From Pelagibacteraceae bacterium AG-422-D23 (GTDB lineage: Bacteria > Pseudomonadota > Alphaproteobacteria > Pelagibacterales > Pelagibacteraceae), in the NCBI GenBank assembly GCA_003213615.1, contig QCMQ01000002.1, positions 1 through 64,000 on the forward strand: a stretch of DNA of 64,000 nt, in the 5' to 3' direction. Shown in pieces: positions 17,214-25,750 of this stretch. The position numbers and the translations under genes were made by a program. The number at the start of each line of letters is the position of its first letter. Within the stretch, counting starts at the first letter, position 1. The notes beneath the pieces were generated by a model. The model ran no database searches, was not told the DNA's origin, and saw only the letters and a program-made list of their open reading frames with translations.

Positions 17214-18332
17214 ATGAAAATAGGCGTACCTAAGGAAATTAAGCCCCAAGAAAATAGAATTGGTTTAACTCCAGAAAGTGTGAAAACTTTAGTTTCAGAA
17301 GGTCATGAGGTATTGGTTGAAAACAATGGTGGATTTGAAGCTGGTTTTGAGAATGATCAATATATAAAAGCTGGAGCTAAAATTGCTGAAACAGCAGCTG
17401 ACATTTTTAATGATGCAGAAATAATTGTTAAAGTAAAAGAACCTCAAAAAATAGAAGTTGATATGATTAGAGAAAATCAAATTGTATATACTTATCTGCA
17501 TTTAGCTGCTGCAAAAGAATTAACTGAAGGATTAATAAAATCTAAAAGTATTAATATAGCTTATGAGACTGTTACTGATGACAATGGAAGATTGCCTTTA
17601 CTTGCACCTATGAGTGCTGTTGCAGGAAGAATGTCAGTACAAGCAGGTGCTCATTGTTTAGAGAAAAATCAAAGTGGTAGAGGTTTGCTTTTAGGGGGTG
17701 CACCAGGTGTAACAGGTGGAACTGTGGTTATATTGGGTGGAGGAGTTGTTGGAGAGAATGCTGCAGTGATTGCAACTGGTATGCAAGCAAAAGTTCATAT
17801 TGTAGATAAATCTGAAGCTAGATTAAAACAACTTGTTGAAATGTTTGGAGATAAAATTATTCCTGAACAAAGTGATAAAACAGATTTAGATAAATTAGTT
17901 GCTGAAGCAGATTTATTAGTTGGCGGAGTGTTAATTCCAGGTGCAGAAGCACCAAAATTAATTACTAAAGAAATGATCAAAACTATGAAAAGAGGATCAG
18001 TAATAGTTGACGTTGCTATAGATCAAGGAGGCTGTGTAGAAACTAGTAAACCTACAACACATGGTAATCCAACCTATATAGTTGATGATGTAGTTCATTA
18101 CTGTGTAGCAAATATGCCAGGAGGTGTTCCTAGAACTTCAACATTGGCATTAAATAATGCAACCTTACCTTTCTTAGTTAAGCTTGCTAATAAAGGTTAT
18201 CAAAAAGCATTAAGTGAAGATAAAAACTTTTTAGCAGGGTTAAATGTTCACAAAGGTCAAGTAACTTACAAAGCAGTTGCAGATGTATTTGGGCATAATT
18301 TTGTTGAACCCGGAGAAGCTATCAAACATTAG
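17214..18332 (+). CDS. ald: Alanine dehydrogenase
   Basis: NAD-dependent L-alanine dehydrogenase, 372 aa, full length. It converts alanine to pyruvate and ammonia. Signatures: MKIGVPKEIKPQENRIGLTP at the start with the substrate Arg/Lys, HLAAAKELTEG with the catalytic His near residue 96, and the Rossmann motif VVILGGGVVGENAA near residue 172, followed by DVAIDQGGC near 263. Between the aminotransferase and an FAD dehydrogenase (2-base gap), it regenerates the pyruvate acceptor and releases nitrogen as ammonium, closing a transamination cycle. Confidence 0.93.
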   Translation: MKIGVPKEIKPQENRIGLTPESVKTLVSEGHEVLVENNGGFEAGFENDQYIKAGAKIAETAADIFNDAEIIVKVKEPQKIEVDMIRENQIVYTYLHLAAAKELTEGLIKSKSINIAYETVTDDNGRLPLLAPMSAVAGRMSVQAGAHCLEKNQSGRGLLLGGAPGVTGGTVVILGGGVVGENAAVIATGMQAKVHIVDKSEARLKQLVEMFGDKIIPEQSDKTDLDKLVAEADLLVGGVLIPGAEAPKLITKEMIKTMKRGSVIVDVAIDQGGCVETSKPTTHGNPTYIVDDVVHYCVANMPGGVPRTSTLALNNATLPFLVKLANKGYQKALSEDKNFLAGLNVHKGQVTYKAVADVFGHNFVEPGEAIKH

Positions 18333-18334
18333 AA

Positions 18335-20779
18335 ATGGAAAAAAACTATCCTTCAAGCTCAAAGGTAGTTGTAATAGGGGGTGGAGTAGCTGGTACCTCT
18401 TGTGCTTACCATTTAGCAAAATTTGGTTGGAAAGATGTTATTTTATTAGAGAGAGATCAATTAACATCTGGTACAACCTGGCATGCAGCAGGATTAATCG
18501 GACAATTAGGAGCAACTTCTACAATTACAAAATTAAGAAAATATTCTTTAGATCTTTACAAAGAGCTAGAAAAAACAACAGGATTATCAACTGGTCTTAA
18601 ACAAAACGGAGCAATAACAGTTGCTTCCTCTAAAGAAAGGATGCAGGAATTATTAAGGCAGGCTACAACAGCACAACTTTCTAATGTTGAGGTAGAAGTT
18701 CTAAATAAAGAGAGAATAAAAGAATTATATCCAGTTGTAAAAAATGAAGATCTTATCGGAGGTGTTTATATGCCAAAAGATGGTCAGGCAGATCCAGTAG
18801 GGGTTACAAATGTATTGGCTAAAGCTGCTAAAATGTTGGGTGTTCAAATATTTGAGAAGTTACCAGTAAAAAAAATTTTAGTAAAAAATAAAAGAATATG
18901 TGGTGTTGAAACTACCCAAGGGAAAATTGATTGTGAATATGTGGTTTTAGCCTCAGGAATGTGGTCTAGACAAATTGGTGAAGATATTGGTGTTAGTGTT
19001 CCACTATATCCTAATGAGCACTTCTATGTAATTACAGAGCCAATGAAAGATCTTCCTAAAGATCTACCTGTTTTAAGGGATTACAATGCTTGTCTTTATT
19101 TAAAAGAAGATGCTGGAAAAATGTTAGTAGGAATTTTTGAACCTAATGCAAAACCTGCATTTCAAAATAGTGGTAGAGTTCCTGATGATTTTTCGTTTGG
19201 GGAATTTCCTGATGATTTTGATCACTTTGAACCTTATCTAGAAAAATCTTTTCACAGACTTCCAATGTTAGAAAACACAGGTATAAGAAAATTTTTTTCT
19301 GGTCCTGAATCGTTTACACCTGACACTCAGTATTTACTTGGAGAAACACCTGAAGTAAAAAATCTTTATACATGTTGTGGTTTTAATAGTATCGGAATAG
19401 CAAGTTCCGGAGGCGCAGGTAGAGTTACAGCTGAATGGATGATTAATGGACATATAAATGAAGATTTATTTTCTCTAGATATAAAAAGATTCCAAAAGTT
19501 TCACTCCTCTAAAAAATTTATTATGGATAGGGTTACTGAAACTTTAGGAGATTTATATGGTATGCATTGGCCTTTTAAACAACATTCAACTTCAAGAAAT
19601 GAAAAATTATTACCTTATCATGATGAATTAAAAAAAGTAGGTGCTTGTTTTGGAGTTGCCGGAGGTTTTGAAAGGCCTATGTGGTACTCATTAAATGGTG
19701 AGGAACCAAAATATAATCATAGTTTTAATTACCAAAATTGGTATCCATCAGCAAAATTTGAAACAATAAATGCAAGAACAAATGTTGGGCTTTTTGATTT
19801 TTCAACTTTTTCAAAATTTGAATTGAAAGGTGAAAAAACTCATAGTGATTTACAAAAAATTTGTACAGCTAATATTAAAAATGAAGTTGGAAAATCTACT
19901 TATACCCATATGTTAAATGAAGATGGTGGTATAGAAACAGATTTAACGGTTGTGTGTTTAGATAAAAATTATTTTAGAATAGTTAGTTCTGCAGCAACTA
20001 GAGAACGTGATAAATTTCATATTTTAAAACATTTATCTAAAGATATTAAATTTTCTGACGTTACTGAAAATATTTGTTGCCTTGGTCTTTTTGGTCCCAA
20101 AAGTCGGAACATGATACAGAAAATTAGCAATGACGATTTTACATCAAAGAATTTTAAATTTGGCTCAGGTAAATATGTAAAAATAAGAGATATTCAAATT
20201 TGGGCACAAAGAATATCTTATGTAGGTGAACTTGGATATGAATTATATATTGATAGAGAAAAGGCTCTTCAATTATATAAAATTTTGATTGATGAAGGTA
20301 AAAATTTTAATTTATCTCATTGTGGTATGCATGCAATGGATATAATGAGAATGGAAAGTGGCTTTGTTCATTGGGGTCATGATGTATCGCCTGAAGAAAA
20401 TCAGTATCAAGCTGGTATAGATTTTGCAATAAGTTATAAAAAAAATACAAATTTTATTGGGAAAGATGCTTTGTTAAAATTAAGAGAAAAAATACCAAAT
20501 AAAGTTATGATGATGTTTACTCTCAAAAATAGCAAACCTGGCGAACCATTATTATTACATGAGGAACCAATTTATCTAGAAGATAAAATTATTGGCAGAA
20601 CAACATCAGGAAATTATTCTTTTTATTATAATAAAAATCTCTCTTTTGGTTATGTTAACTCAGGTAATATAAAAGAAACACTAAAAGGTAAAAATTTGTT
20701 TATCGAAGTTGAAAAAATAAAATATCCTGTTGATATTCTTTCAAAACCATTAAATTCTAAAGATTTCAAAAATTTATAA
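18335..20779 (+). CDS. FAD-dependent dimethylglycine/sarcosine dehydrogenase-like protein with GcvT domain
   Basis: Large cytoplasmic oxidoreductase, 814 aa. Residues 10-400 form the DAO-type FAD domain (VVVIGGGVAGTSCAYHLAKF; SGTTWHAAGLIGQLG near residue 46, where the His-Ala-Ala motif often carries covalent flavin), followed by an FAO_M-like linker and a GcvT/aminomethyltransferase-like half from about residue 430 (NVGLFDFSTFSKFEL; GELGYELYIDREKALQLY). Members oxidise N-methyl amines and pass the one-carbon unit to tetrahydrofolate. It begins 2 bases after ald. Dimethylglycine, sarcosine or a related amine are candidates; a direct link to taurine is not evident. Confidence 0.85.
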   Translation: MEKNYPSSSKVVVIGGGVAGTSCAYHLAKFGWKDVILLERDQLTSGTTWHAAGLIGQLGATSTITKLRKYSLDLYKELEKTTGLSTGLKQNGAITVASSKERMQELLRQATTAQLSNVEVEVLNKERIKELYPVVKNEDLIGGVYMPKDGQADPVGVTNVLAKAAKMLGVQIFEKLPVKKILVKNKRICGVETTQGKIDCEYVVLASGMWSRQIGEDIGVSVPLYPNEHFYVITEPMKDLPKDLPVLRDYNACLYLKEDAGKMLVGIFEPNAKPAFQNSGRVPDDFSFGEFPDDFDHFEPYLEKSFHRLPMLENTGIRKFFSGPESFTPDTQYLLGETPEVKNLYTCCGFNSIGIASSGGAGRVTAEWMINGHINEDLFSLDIKRFQKFHSSKKFIMDRVTETLGDLYGMHWPFKQHSTSRNEKLLPYHDELKKVGACFGVAGGFERPMWYSLNGEEPKYNHSFNYQNWYPSAKFETINARTNVGLFDFSTFSKFELKGEKTHSDLQKICTANIKNEVGKSTYTHMLNEDGGIETDLTVVCLDKNYFRIVSSAATRERDKFHILKHLSKDIKFSDVTENICCLGLFGPKSRNMIQKISNDDFTSKNFKFGSGKYVKIRDIQIWAQRISYVGELGYELYIDREKALQLYKILIDEGKNFNLSHCGMHAMDIMRMESGFVHWGHDVSPEENQYQAGIDFAISYKKNTNFIGKDALLKLREKIPNKVMMMFTLKNSKPGEPLLLHEEPIYLEDKIIGRTTSGNYSFYYNKNLSFGYVNSGNIKETLKGKNLFIEVEKIKYPVDILSKPLNSKDFKNL

Positions 20780-20828
20780 TTGTTTTAATTTTATTGTATT
20801 TGAACTCAATAGCTGTTTTAATATTATT

Positions 20829-21032
20829 GTGAAAAAAAATTATCAAGATACATTGTTCAATTCAGATATTAACCCAGATAAAAATATTGAGCTTAATGTT
20901 AAAACTACTAATGTAAATATTTTGCTTAATAGAGTTAGATTAGATAAAAAAAAAGTTTTAAAAAAAAGAATTATTTTTTCAACAATATTAATTTTTTCAG
21001 TAAGTTCTTTGGCAATTTTTTTTATTGCTTAG
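20829..21032 (+). CDS. Small single-pass membrane protein (SAR11-type, paralogue 2)
   Basis: 67-residue protein read from a GTG start. An Asn/Asp/Lys-rich N-terminal half leads to KKKVLKKR and then a C-terminal hydrophobic helix of about 21 residues. It aligns with the protein at 10683-10880 (TNVNILLNRVRLDKKK against VNVDVLKQRLLEEKKK, then KRIIFSTILI against KRTIILSSVI). Function unknown. Membrane orientation is predicted N-in. There is no obvious ribosome site. The similarity to the other copy is the main reason to call it. Confidence 0.55.
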   Translation: MKKNYQDTLFNSDINPDKNIELNVKTTNVNILLNRVRLDKKKVLKKRIIFSTILIFSVSSLAIFFIA

Positions 21033-21064
21033 TTTGAATTATTTAGTTTTATTGTTATTCAATT

Positions 21065-21580
21065 ATGAAAGAAATTTATATAAGTTGGGAAGATTATCAT
21101 AGCAAAATAGAGCTTTTAGCTAAAAAAGTTTATCAAGATAATTTAAAATTTAACCAGGTTATTTGTATCGCTAAAGGTGGTCTTAGAGTCGGAGATGTCT
21201 TTAGTAGACTTTTTAATATACCATTAGCTATATTATCTGTTGAATCTTATCATGGAAGTAGTGATGATATTAAAAATCAGCAAGGACAATTTACTTTTTC
21301 AAGAGACTTAGCAAAAACTACACCTAATTTAGGTTCTCACGTTTTGTTAGTCGATGATCTTGCTGATTCAGGAAAAACACTAACAAAAAGTATTAAATGG
21401 TTGGAACATTTTTATGGATTTTATTTTGAGGAAAAAATTAAAACTGCAGTAATATGGCATAAATCGACGTCAAAATTTAAACCTGATTATTGCGTTGATT
21501 ATTTAGACGACTCTCCTTGGATACATATGCCATTTGAAAAATATGAAACAACAAATATAAAAGATTTTAAATTTGAATAA
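21065..21580 (+). CDS. Purine phosphoribosyltransferase (xanthine/guanine type)
   Basis: Type I phosphoribosyltransferase, 171 aa, cytoplasmic. The PRPP-binding signature VLLVDDLADSGKT lies at residues 93-105, and VICIAKGGLRVGDVFSRLF near 32-50 matches the Gpt-like family. It would convert xanthine, guanine or hypoxanthine plus PRPP to the nucleotide. Length fits Gpt (about 150-190 aa). It stands alone on the plus strand before a minus-strand pair that includes adenine phosphoribosyltransferase, so two purine salvage enzymes lie within 2 kb. Base specificity cannot be read from sequence. Confidence 0.8.
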   Translation: MKEIYISWEDYHSKIELLAKKVYQDNLKFNQVICIAKGGLRVGDVFSRLFNIPLAILSVESYHGSSDDIKNQQGQFTFSRDLAKTTPNLGSHVLLVDDLADSGKTLTKSIKWLEHFYGFYFEEKIKTAVIWHKSTSKFKPDYCVDYLDDSPWIHMPFEKYETTNIKDFKFE

Positions 21581-21641
21581 ATTTAATTAATAATTTGTTA
21601 AACTTCACATTCTCAAATAACTTTCAAATAATTTATATTGT

Positions 21642-22481
21642 TTAATTTTTTATGTAATTTAACAAATCTTTCAAAGAACTATTATCTGGTTTCCAGCCAG
21701 GAATTTTTTTATATTTAAATAATTTTTCTTTAATTAATTTTGAAGAATTATACTTATAAATTATTTTATTTTTGTTTTGCTTATTAAATAATTTAATTAA
21801 ATTTAAAATATCAATATCTTTGGTGTTTAATAAAGAGTAGTTATTTGGTTTTATATTTCTTTTAAGCAAAATATTAACTGCTGAAATAATATCTACTACA
21901 TTTAAAACATTTATTTTTAAATTTTTGGATACAATTATTAAGGTTTTTTGTTTCTTATAGTTTTCTTTTAGTGTACTGAATAATTTTTTTCTATTATCAT
22001 TTTTACCAAAAGTTTCTGATAAATATAAATTATAGAATTTCACTTTATTGAGTTTTTTTATGTAAAATTGTAAAATTTTAGAAAAAGCAAGTTTATATGC
22101 AGAGTAAAGGTTGAATGGGTTGTTTTTTAATCCATTATAGTTTTCCCAAACGGTTGTAAAATTAATAAATTTTTTACAATACTTTGTATTCTTATTTTCA
22201 AGAATTAAATTCCCTAAATGAATATTTGAATTTATCATTTGATCAATATCTTTTATTGAGTGTGTTTTTTTATAATGAGTAGCGCAATGAATTATTGAAT
22301 AAAACTTATTTATTTCTAAATTATATTTTAAATCATTAGAATTAATATAAACAACATTTTGCTTATTTATAATTTTTTTTTTCGATCTAATAACACAATA
22401 AATTTTATATTTCTTTGAAAGCTCTTCTAGAAGATTGGAGCCTATAAATCCATTAGAACCAGTTAAAAGAATTTTTTTCAT
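21642..22481 (-). CDS. NAD(P)-dependent sugar epimerase/reductase (extended SDR)
   Basis: Nucleotide-sugar SDR enzyme, 279 aa. It has the Rossmann motif LLTGSNGFIGSNL at residues 5-17, IIHCATH near 63, and a YxxxK catalytic pair in YSAYKLAF near residue 128; the usual Ser/Thr precedes it (FTTVWENY). It resembles the CDP-abequose/CDP-paratose synthase type of 4-ketoreductase. It lies downstream of apt on the same strand with a 14-base gap, and the CDP-sugar genes start on the opposite strand just beyond apt, so it is a good candidate for the final ketoreductase of that pathway. Very Lys/Asn/Ile-rich, like the neighbouring sugar genes. Confidence 0.75.
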   Translation of the reverse strand: MKKILLTGSNGFIGSNLLEELSKKYKIYCVIRSKKKIINKQNVVYINSNDLKYNLEINKFYSIIHCATHYKKTHSIKDIDQMINSNIHLGNLILENKNTKYCKKFINFTTVWENYNGLKNNPFNLYSAYKLAFSKILQFYIKKLNKVKFYNLYLSETFGKNDNRKKLFSTLKENYKKQKTLIIVSKNLKINVLNVVDIISAVNILLKRNIKPNNYSLLNTKDIDILNLIKLFNKQNKNKIIYKYNSSKLIKEKLFKYKKIPGWKPDNSSLKDLLNYIKN

Positions 22482-22495
22482 TTATTTAAATATAT

Positions 22496-23023
22496 TTAAT
22501 GCCCAGGAAACTTAATTAAACTTTCAACCTTGTAACCCTTGTTGTGAAGTCTATCTTTTCCCCCAAGATCATAAAGATCAATAACAAAAATAAATGCCAC
22601 AACATTTGCCTTTAACTTTTCAACTAGTTTGGCAGAAGCTTCTGCAGTTCCTCCTGTAGCTATTAAATCATCAATAATTAAAATTGAATCATTTTTTTTT
22701 ATAGAATTTTTATGCATTTCAATAGTGCTAGTTCCATATTCTAGTTTAAAATTAATTGAAATTTTTTTTCCTGGTAATTTATTTTTTTTTCTAAGTAGAA
22801 CTAGGGGTTTTTTAAGCAAATATGATAAAGCTGAGGCAAACACAAAGCCTCTTGATTCTATTGCTGCGATTTTGTTAATTTGATATTTTTTTGATAATTT
22901 GACGAGCTGATTTATACAGCTATTATATGCCTTTTCGTTTTCAAGCAGAGTTGTAATATCTCTAAATAATATACCTTTTTTGGGGTAGTTTTTTATTGAT
23001 CTAATGTATTTTTTTAAGTTCAT
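22496..23023 (-). CDS. apt: Adenine phosphoribosyltransferase
   Basis: Purine salvage enzyme making AMP from adenine and PRPP, 175 aa, cytoplasmic. Matches Apt along its length: the N-terminal IKNYPKKGILFRDITTLL, IAAIESRGFVFASALSYLL near residue 52, LVLLRKKNKLPG near 75, and the PRPP loop ILIIDDLIATGGTAEAS at 114-130. The adenine would come mainly from methylthioadenosine cleavage by the phosphorylase encoded at 27774. The CDP-sugar island lies between these two genes. Confidence 0.94.
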   Translation of the reverse strand: MNLKKYIRSIKNYPKKGILFRDITTLLENEKAYNSCINQLVKLSKKYQINKIAAIESRGFVFASALSYLLKKPLVLLRKKNKLPGKKISINFKLEYGTSTIEMHKNSIKKNDSILIIDDLIATGGTAEASAKLVEKLKANVVAFIFVIDLYDLGGKDRLHNKGYKVESLIKFPGH

Positions 23024-23162
23024 TTTACTTTAGTAAATTAAATAATAATATATCTACAGTTATTATAAATCAAAATAGAATAAACTATAATTTTTATATA
23101 TTTGTATAATTATATTTTAGATTAATCTATTTCTAATTATTTTTTATTAAAAAGGAAATAAA

Positions 23163-23936
23163 ATGAAAGCAGTAATTTTAGCAGGTGGATATGGAACTAG
23201 GATATCTGAGGAGACATATCTAAAACCCAAACCAATGGTGGAAATTGGTGGTATGCCGATTTTGTGGCATATAATGAAAATATATTCAAATTACGGAATT
23301 AATGATTTCATAATCTGCTGTGGTTATAAGGGCTATATGATTAAAGAATATTTTAAAAATTATTCTTTACATATGTCAGATGTCACTTTTGATATAAGTA
23401 AAAATTCAATGAAAGTTCATAAAAAAAAAGCTGAGAATTGGAAAATAACACTTGTAGATACTGGAGAGAAGTCGAATACAGGGGGTAGGCTAAAAAGGGT
23501 TGCTAAATATCTTAAAAATGAAAAAAATTTTTGTTTTACTTATGGAGATGGGTTAAGTGATGTAAATATTTCTGAAGCAATTAAATTTCATTTAAAAAAT
23601 AAAAAATTAGTTACCCTTACTGGTGTACAAGTACCAGGAAGATATGGTTCATTGAATTGTAATGGTGATTTAGTAAAAAATTTTGTAGAAAAACCTAAAG
23701 GAGAAAATTCTTATATTAATGGAGGTTTTTTTGTAATGTCAACTAAGGCATTGAATTATATAGAAGGTGATAACACAAGTTGGGAAGCAGAACCTCTAAA
23801 AAATTTCGCTAAAAAAAAACAACTAGTCGTCTACAAGCATAAAGGTTTTTGGCATTCTATGGATACACTTAGAGACAAAAATTATCTAGAAAACATGTGG
23901 CGCGAAAACAAAGCATCTTGGAAATTATGGCGTTAA
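23163..23936 (+). CDS. rfbF: Glucose-1-phosphate cytidylyltransferase
   Basis: Makes CDP-glucose from CTP and glucose 1-phosphate, the first step of CDP-deoxysugar synthesis. 257 aa, full length. The nucleotidyltransferase start MKAVILAGGYGTRISEETYL with KPKPMVEIGGMPILWHIMK is diagnostic of RfbF, as are FCFTYGDGLSDVNI near residue 125 (metal-binding Asp) and SWEAEPLKNFAKKKQLVVYKH near 210. An AAAAAGGA ribosome site precedes it. First gene of a plus-strand run of CDP-sugar genes ending at the glycosyltransferase at 27766. Confidence 0.93.
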   Translation: MKAVILAGGYGTRISEETYLKPKPMVEIGGMPILWHIMKIYSNYGINDFIICCGYKGYMIKEYFKNYSLHMSDVTFDISKNSMKVHKKKAENWKITLVDTGEKSNTGGRLKRVAKYLKNEKNFCFTYGDGLSDVNISEAIKFHLKNKKLVTLTGVQVPGRYGSLNCNGDLVKNFVEKPKGENSYINGGFFVMSTKALNYIEGDNTSWEAEPLKNFAKKKQLVVYKHKGFWHSMDTLRDKNYLENMWRENKASWKLWR

Positions 23937-23959
23937 AATTTAAGATTTAAGTAAGTATA

Positions 23960-24523
23960 ATGACTAATTTTAAATTTTCAAAAACCTCTATAAGTAATTT
24001 AAAAATAATTTCTAGAGAATACAAAAATGATACTCGAGGTTATTTAACAAGATTGTTTTGCCAAGATGAATTAAACAAAAAAAAATATAATAATAATATT
24101 AAACAAATAAATTTAACACTCACTGCTAAAAAAAATACTTTAAGAGGTTTTCATTATCAAATAAAGCCTTTCTGCGAAACAAAATATGTTACATGTGTAA
24201 AAGGTAAAGTCTTAGATATAGTGATTGATTTAAGAAAAAAATCTAAAACATTTTTAAAATATCACTCAGAAATAATCAAAGAAGATGATAGCAAAACTAT
24301 TTTAATTCCAAAAGGATTTGCTCATGGGTTTTTGACTTTAGTAGATAATTGTAAACTTTTATACTTTCATACTGCTAATTACAGACCTAAATATGAAAGA
24401 GGTATTAATTTTAAGGATCCAATATTAAAATTTAAATTAAAACTTAAACCTAAATATATTTCTGAAAGAGACAAAAATTTTCCATTACTAGATAATGATT
24501 TTAAAGGTATTGAAATTAAATGA
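23960..24523 (+). CDS. dTDP/CDP-4-keto-6-deoxysugar 3(,5)-epimerase (RmlC/RfbC family)
   Basis: Cupin-fold sugar epimerase, 187 aa. H65 in LRGFHYQ is the family catalytic base; the cupin strand VKGKVLDIVIDLRKKS and PKGFAHGFLTL near residue 117 are intact, and a Tyr lies in the NYRPKYERGI segment. It would epimerise the 4-keto-6-deoxysugar made by the dehydratase at 25751, at C3, C5 or both. It overlaps the methyltransferase start by 4 bases (ATGA), so these enzymes are translationally coupled. Which position is epimerised cannot be told. Confidence 0.85.
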   Translation: MTNFKFSKTSISNLKIISREYKNDTRGYLTRLFCQDELNKKKYNNNIKQINLTLTAKKNTLRGFHYQIKPFCETKYVTCVKGKVLDIVIDLRKKSKTFLKYHSEIIKEDDSKTILIPKGFAHGFLTLVDNCKLLYFHTANYRPKYERGINFKDPILKFKLKLKPKYISERDKNFPLLDNDFKGIEIK

Positions 24524-25746
24524 AGTGTAGATTTTGTGATAATAAATTAGATGATAGTGTAATAAATTTAGGATTGGCGCCACCATCCAATGCTTATTTA
24601 AAAGATTTAAATCAAGCAAGAAAAGAGAAAAAATTTCCATTAAAATTATTATTTTGTGAAAATTGTTATTTATTACAAACCGAAGATTATAATAAACCAG
24701 AGGAACTCTTTACTGATGATTATGCATACTTCTCAAGCACTTCAGATTTTTTTCTAAATCATGCAAAAAAATACTCAGATAAAATAATTAAAAAACTTAA
24801 ATTAAATAATGAGAGTTTTGTAGTCGAAATAGCAAGTAACGATGGATATTTACTAAAAAATTTTAAAGAAAAAAAAATACCTATTCTTGGAATTGAACCG
24901 ACAAAGAGTACTTATCAAAAATCCATTGATTTAAAAATTCCTACAATAAACAAATTTTTTGGTGTGGATTTAGTGAATAAACTATTACAAAAACATAATA
25001 AAGCAGATTTAATTATAGCAAATAATGTATATGCACATGTTCCAAACATTAAAAATTTCACTCAAGCACTTAAAAATTTCTTAAAAGAGGATGGAACTAT
25101 TACACTTGAATTTCCTCATTTATTAAATTTATTAAAATTTAATCAATTCGATACAATTTATCATGAACATTTTTCTTATATTTCATTGTCTTTTTTAATA
25201 AATATTTTTGAAAAATATGGACTTAAAATTTACGATGTGCATAAAATTAATACACATGGTGGAAGTTTAAGAGTTTTTGGTTGTCACAAACATTGTAAAG
25301 CAAAAAAAATTTCAAAAAATATAGAATTAATTTTAGATGAAGAATTAAAGAATGGTCTTTTAGATAAAAAATCATATTTAAAACTTTCCAATAATGCTTC
25401 TAAAGTAAAAAAAGAATTTAATATTTTTTTAAAAAAAATAAAGAATGAAAATAAAACAGTAGTTGCTTATGGTGCAGCTGCTAAAGGAAATACTTTTTTA
25501 AATTATTGTGATATAGATAATTCTTTAATTAAATATGTATGTGACGCGGCAAAATCTAAACAGAATAAATTTATGCCTGGTAATCATTTAGAAATAAAAA
25601 ATCCAAAATATTTAGAGGAAGATAAATTTGATTATTTATTAATTTTACCTTGGAATATAAAAAACGAAATATTAAAAAAATATTCTCATTTAAAAAAAAG
25701 AGGTATAATTTTTTTTACAGCAATAAATGGAATCGAAGAATTATAA
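24520..25746 (+). CDS. NDP-hexose C-methyltransferase (zinc-binding, SAM-dependent)
   Basis: SAM-dependent sugar C-methyltransferase, 408 aa, of the TylC3-like family. An N-terminal zinc motif (CRFCDNK, then FCENC near residue 46), the SAM-binding region VVEIASNDGYLLKNF and GIEPTKS near residues 102-127, and the C-terminal domain (INTHGGSLRVF, VAYGAAAKGNTFLNY near 315, LPWNIKNEIL) are all present. The family adds a branching methyl at C3 of a 4-keto-6-deoxysugar. Placed between the epimerase and dehydratase genes, it predicts a branched CDP-sugar. A paralogue forms the C-terminal third of the fusion protein at 52325. Confidence 0.88.
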   Translation: MKCRFCDNKLDDSVINLGLAPPSNAYLKDLNQARKEKKFPLKLLFCENCYLLQTEDYNKPEELFTDDYAYFSSTSDFFLNHAKKYSDKIIKKLKLNNESFVVEIASNDGYLLKNFKEKKIPILGIEPTKSTYQKSIDLKIPTINKFFGVDLVNKLLQKHNKADLIIANNVYAHVPNIKNFTQALKNFLKEDGTITLEFPHLLNLLKFNQFDTIYHEHFSYISLSFLINIFEKYGLKIYDVHKINTHGGSLRVFGCHKHCKAKKISKNIELILDEELKNGLLDKKSYLKLSNNASKVKKEFNIFLKKIKNENKTVVAYGAAAKGNTFLNYCDIDNSLIKYVCDAAKSKQNKFMPGNHLEIKNPKYLEEDKFDYLLILPWNIKNEILKKYSHLKKRGIIFFTAINGIEEL

Positions 25747-25750
25747 ATTT

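Noticed and set aside
25727-25750. Upstream start for the CDP-glucose dehydratase
   Set aside because: Would overlap the methyltransferase end and add residues not seen in the family; ATG at 25751 gives a normal N terminus.
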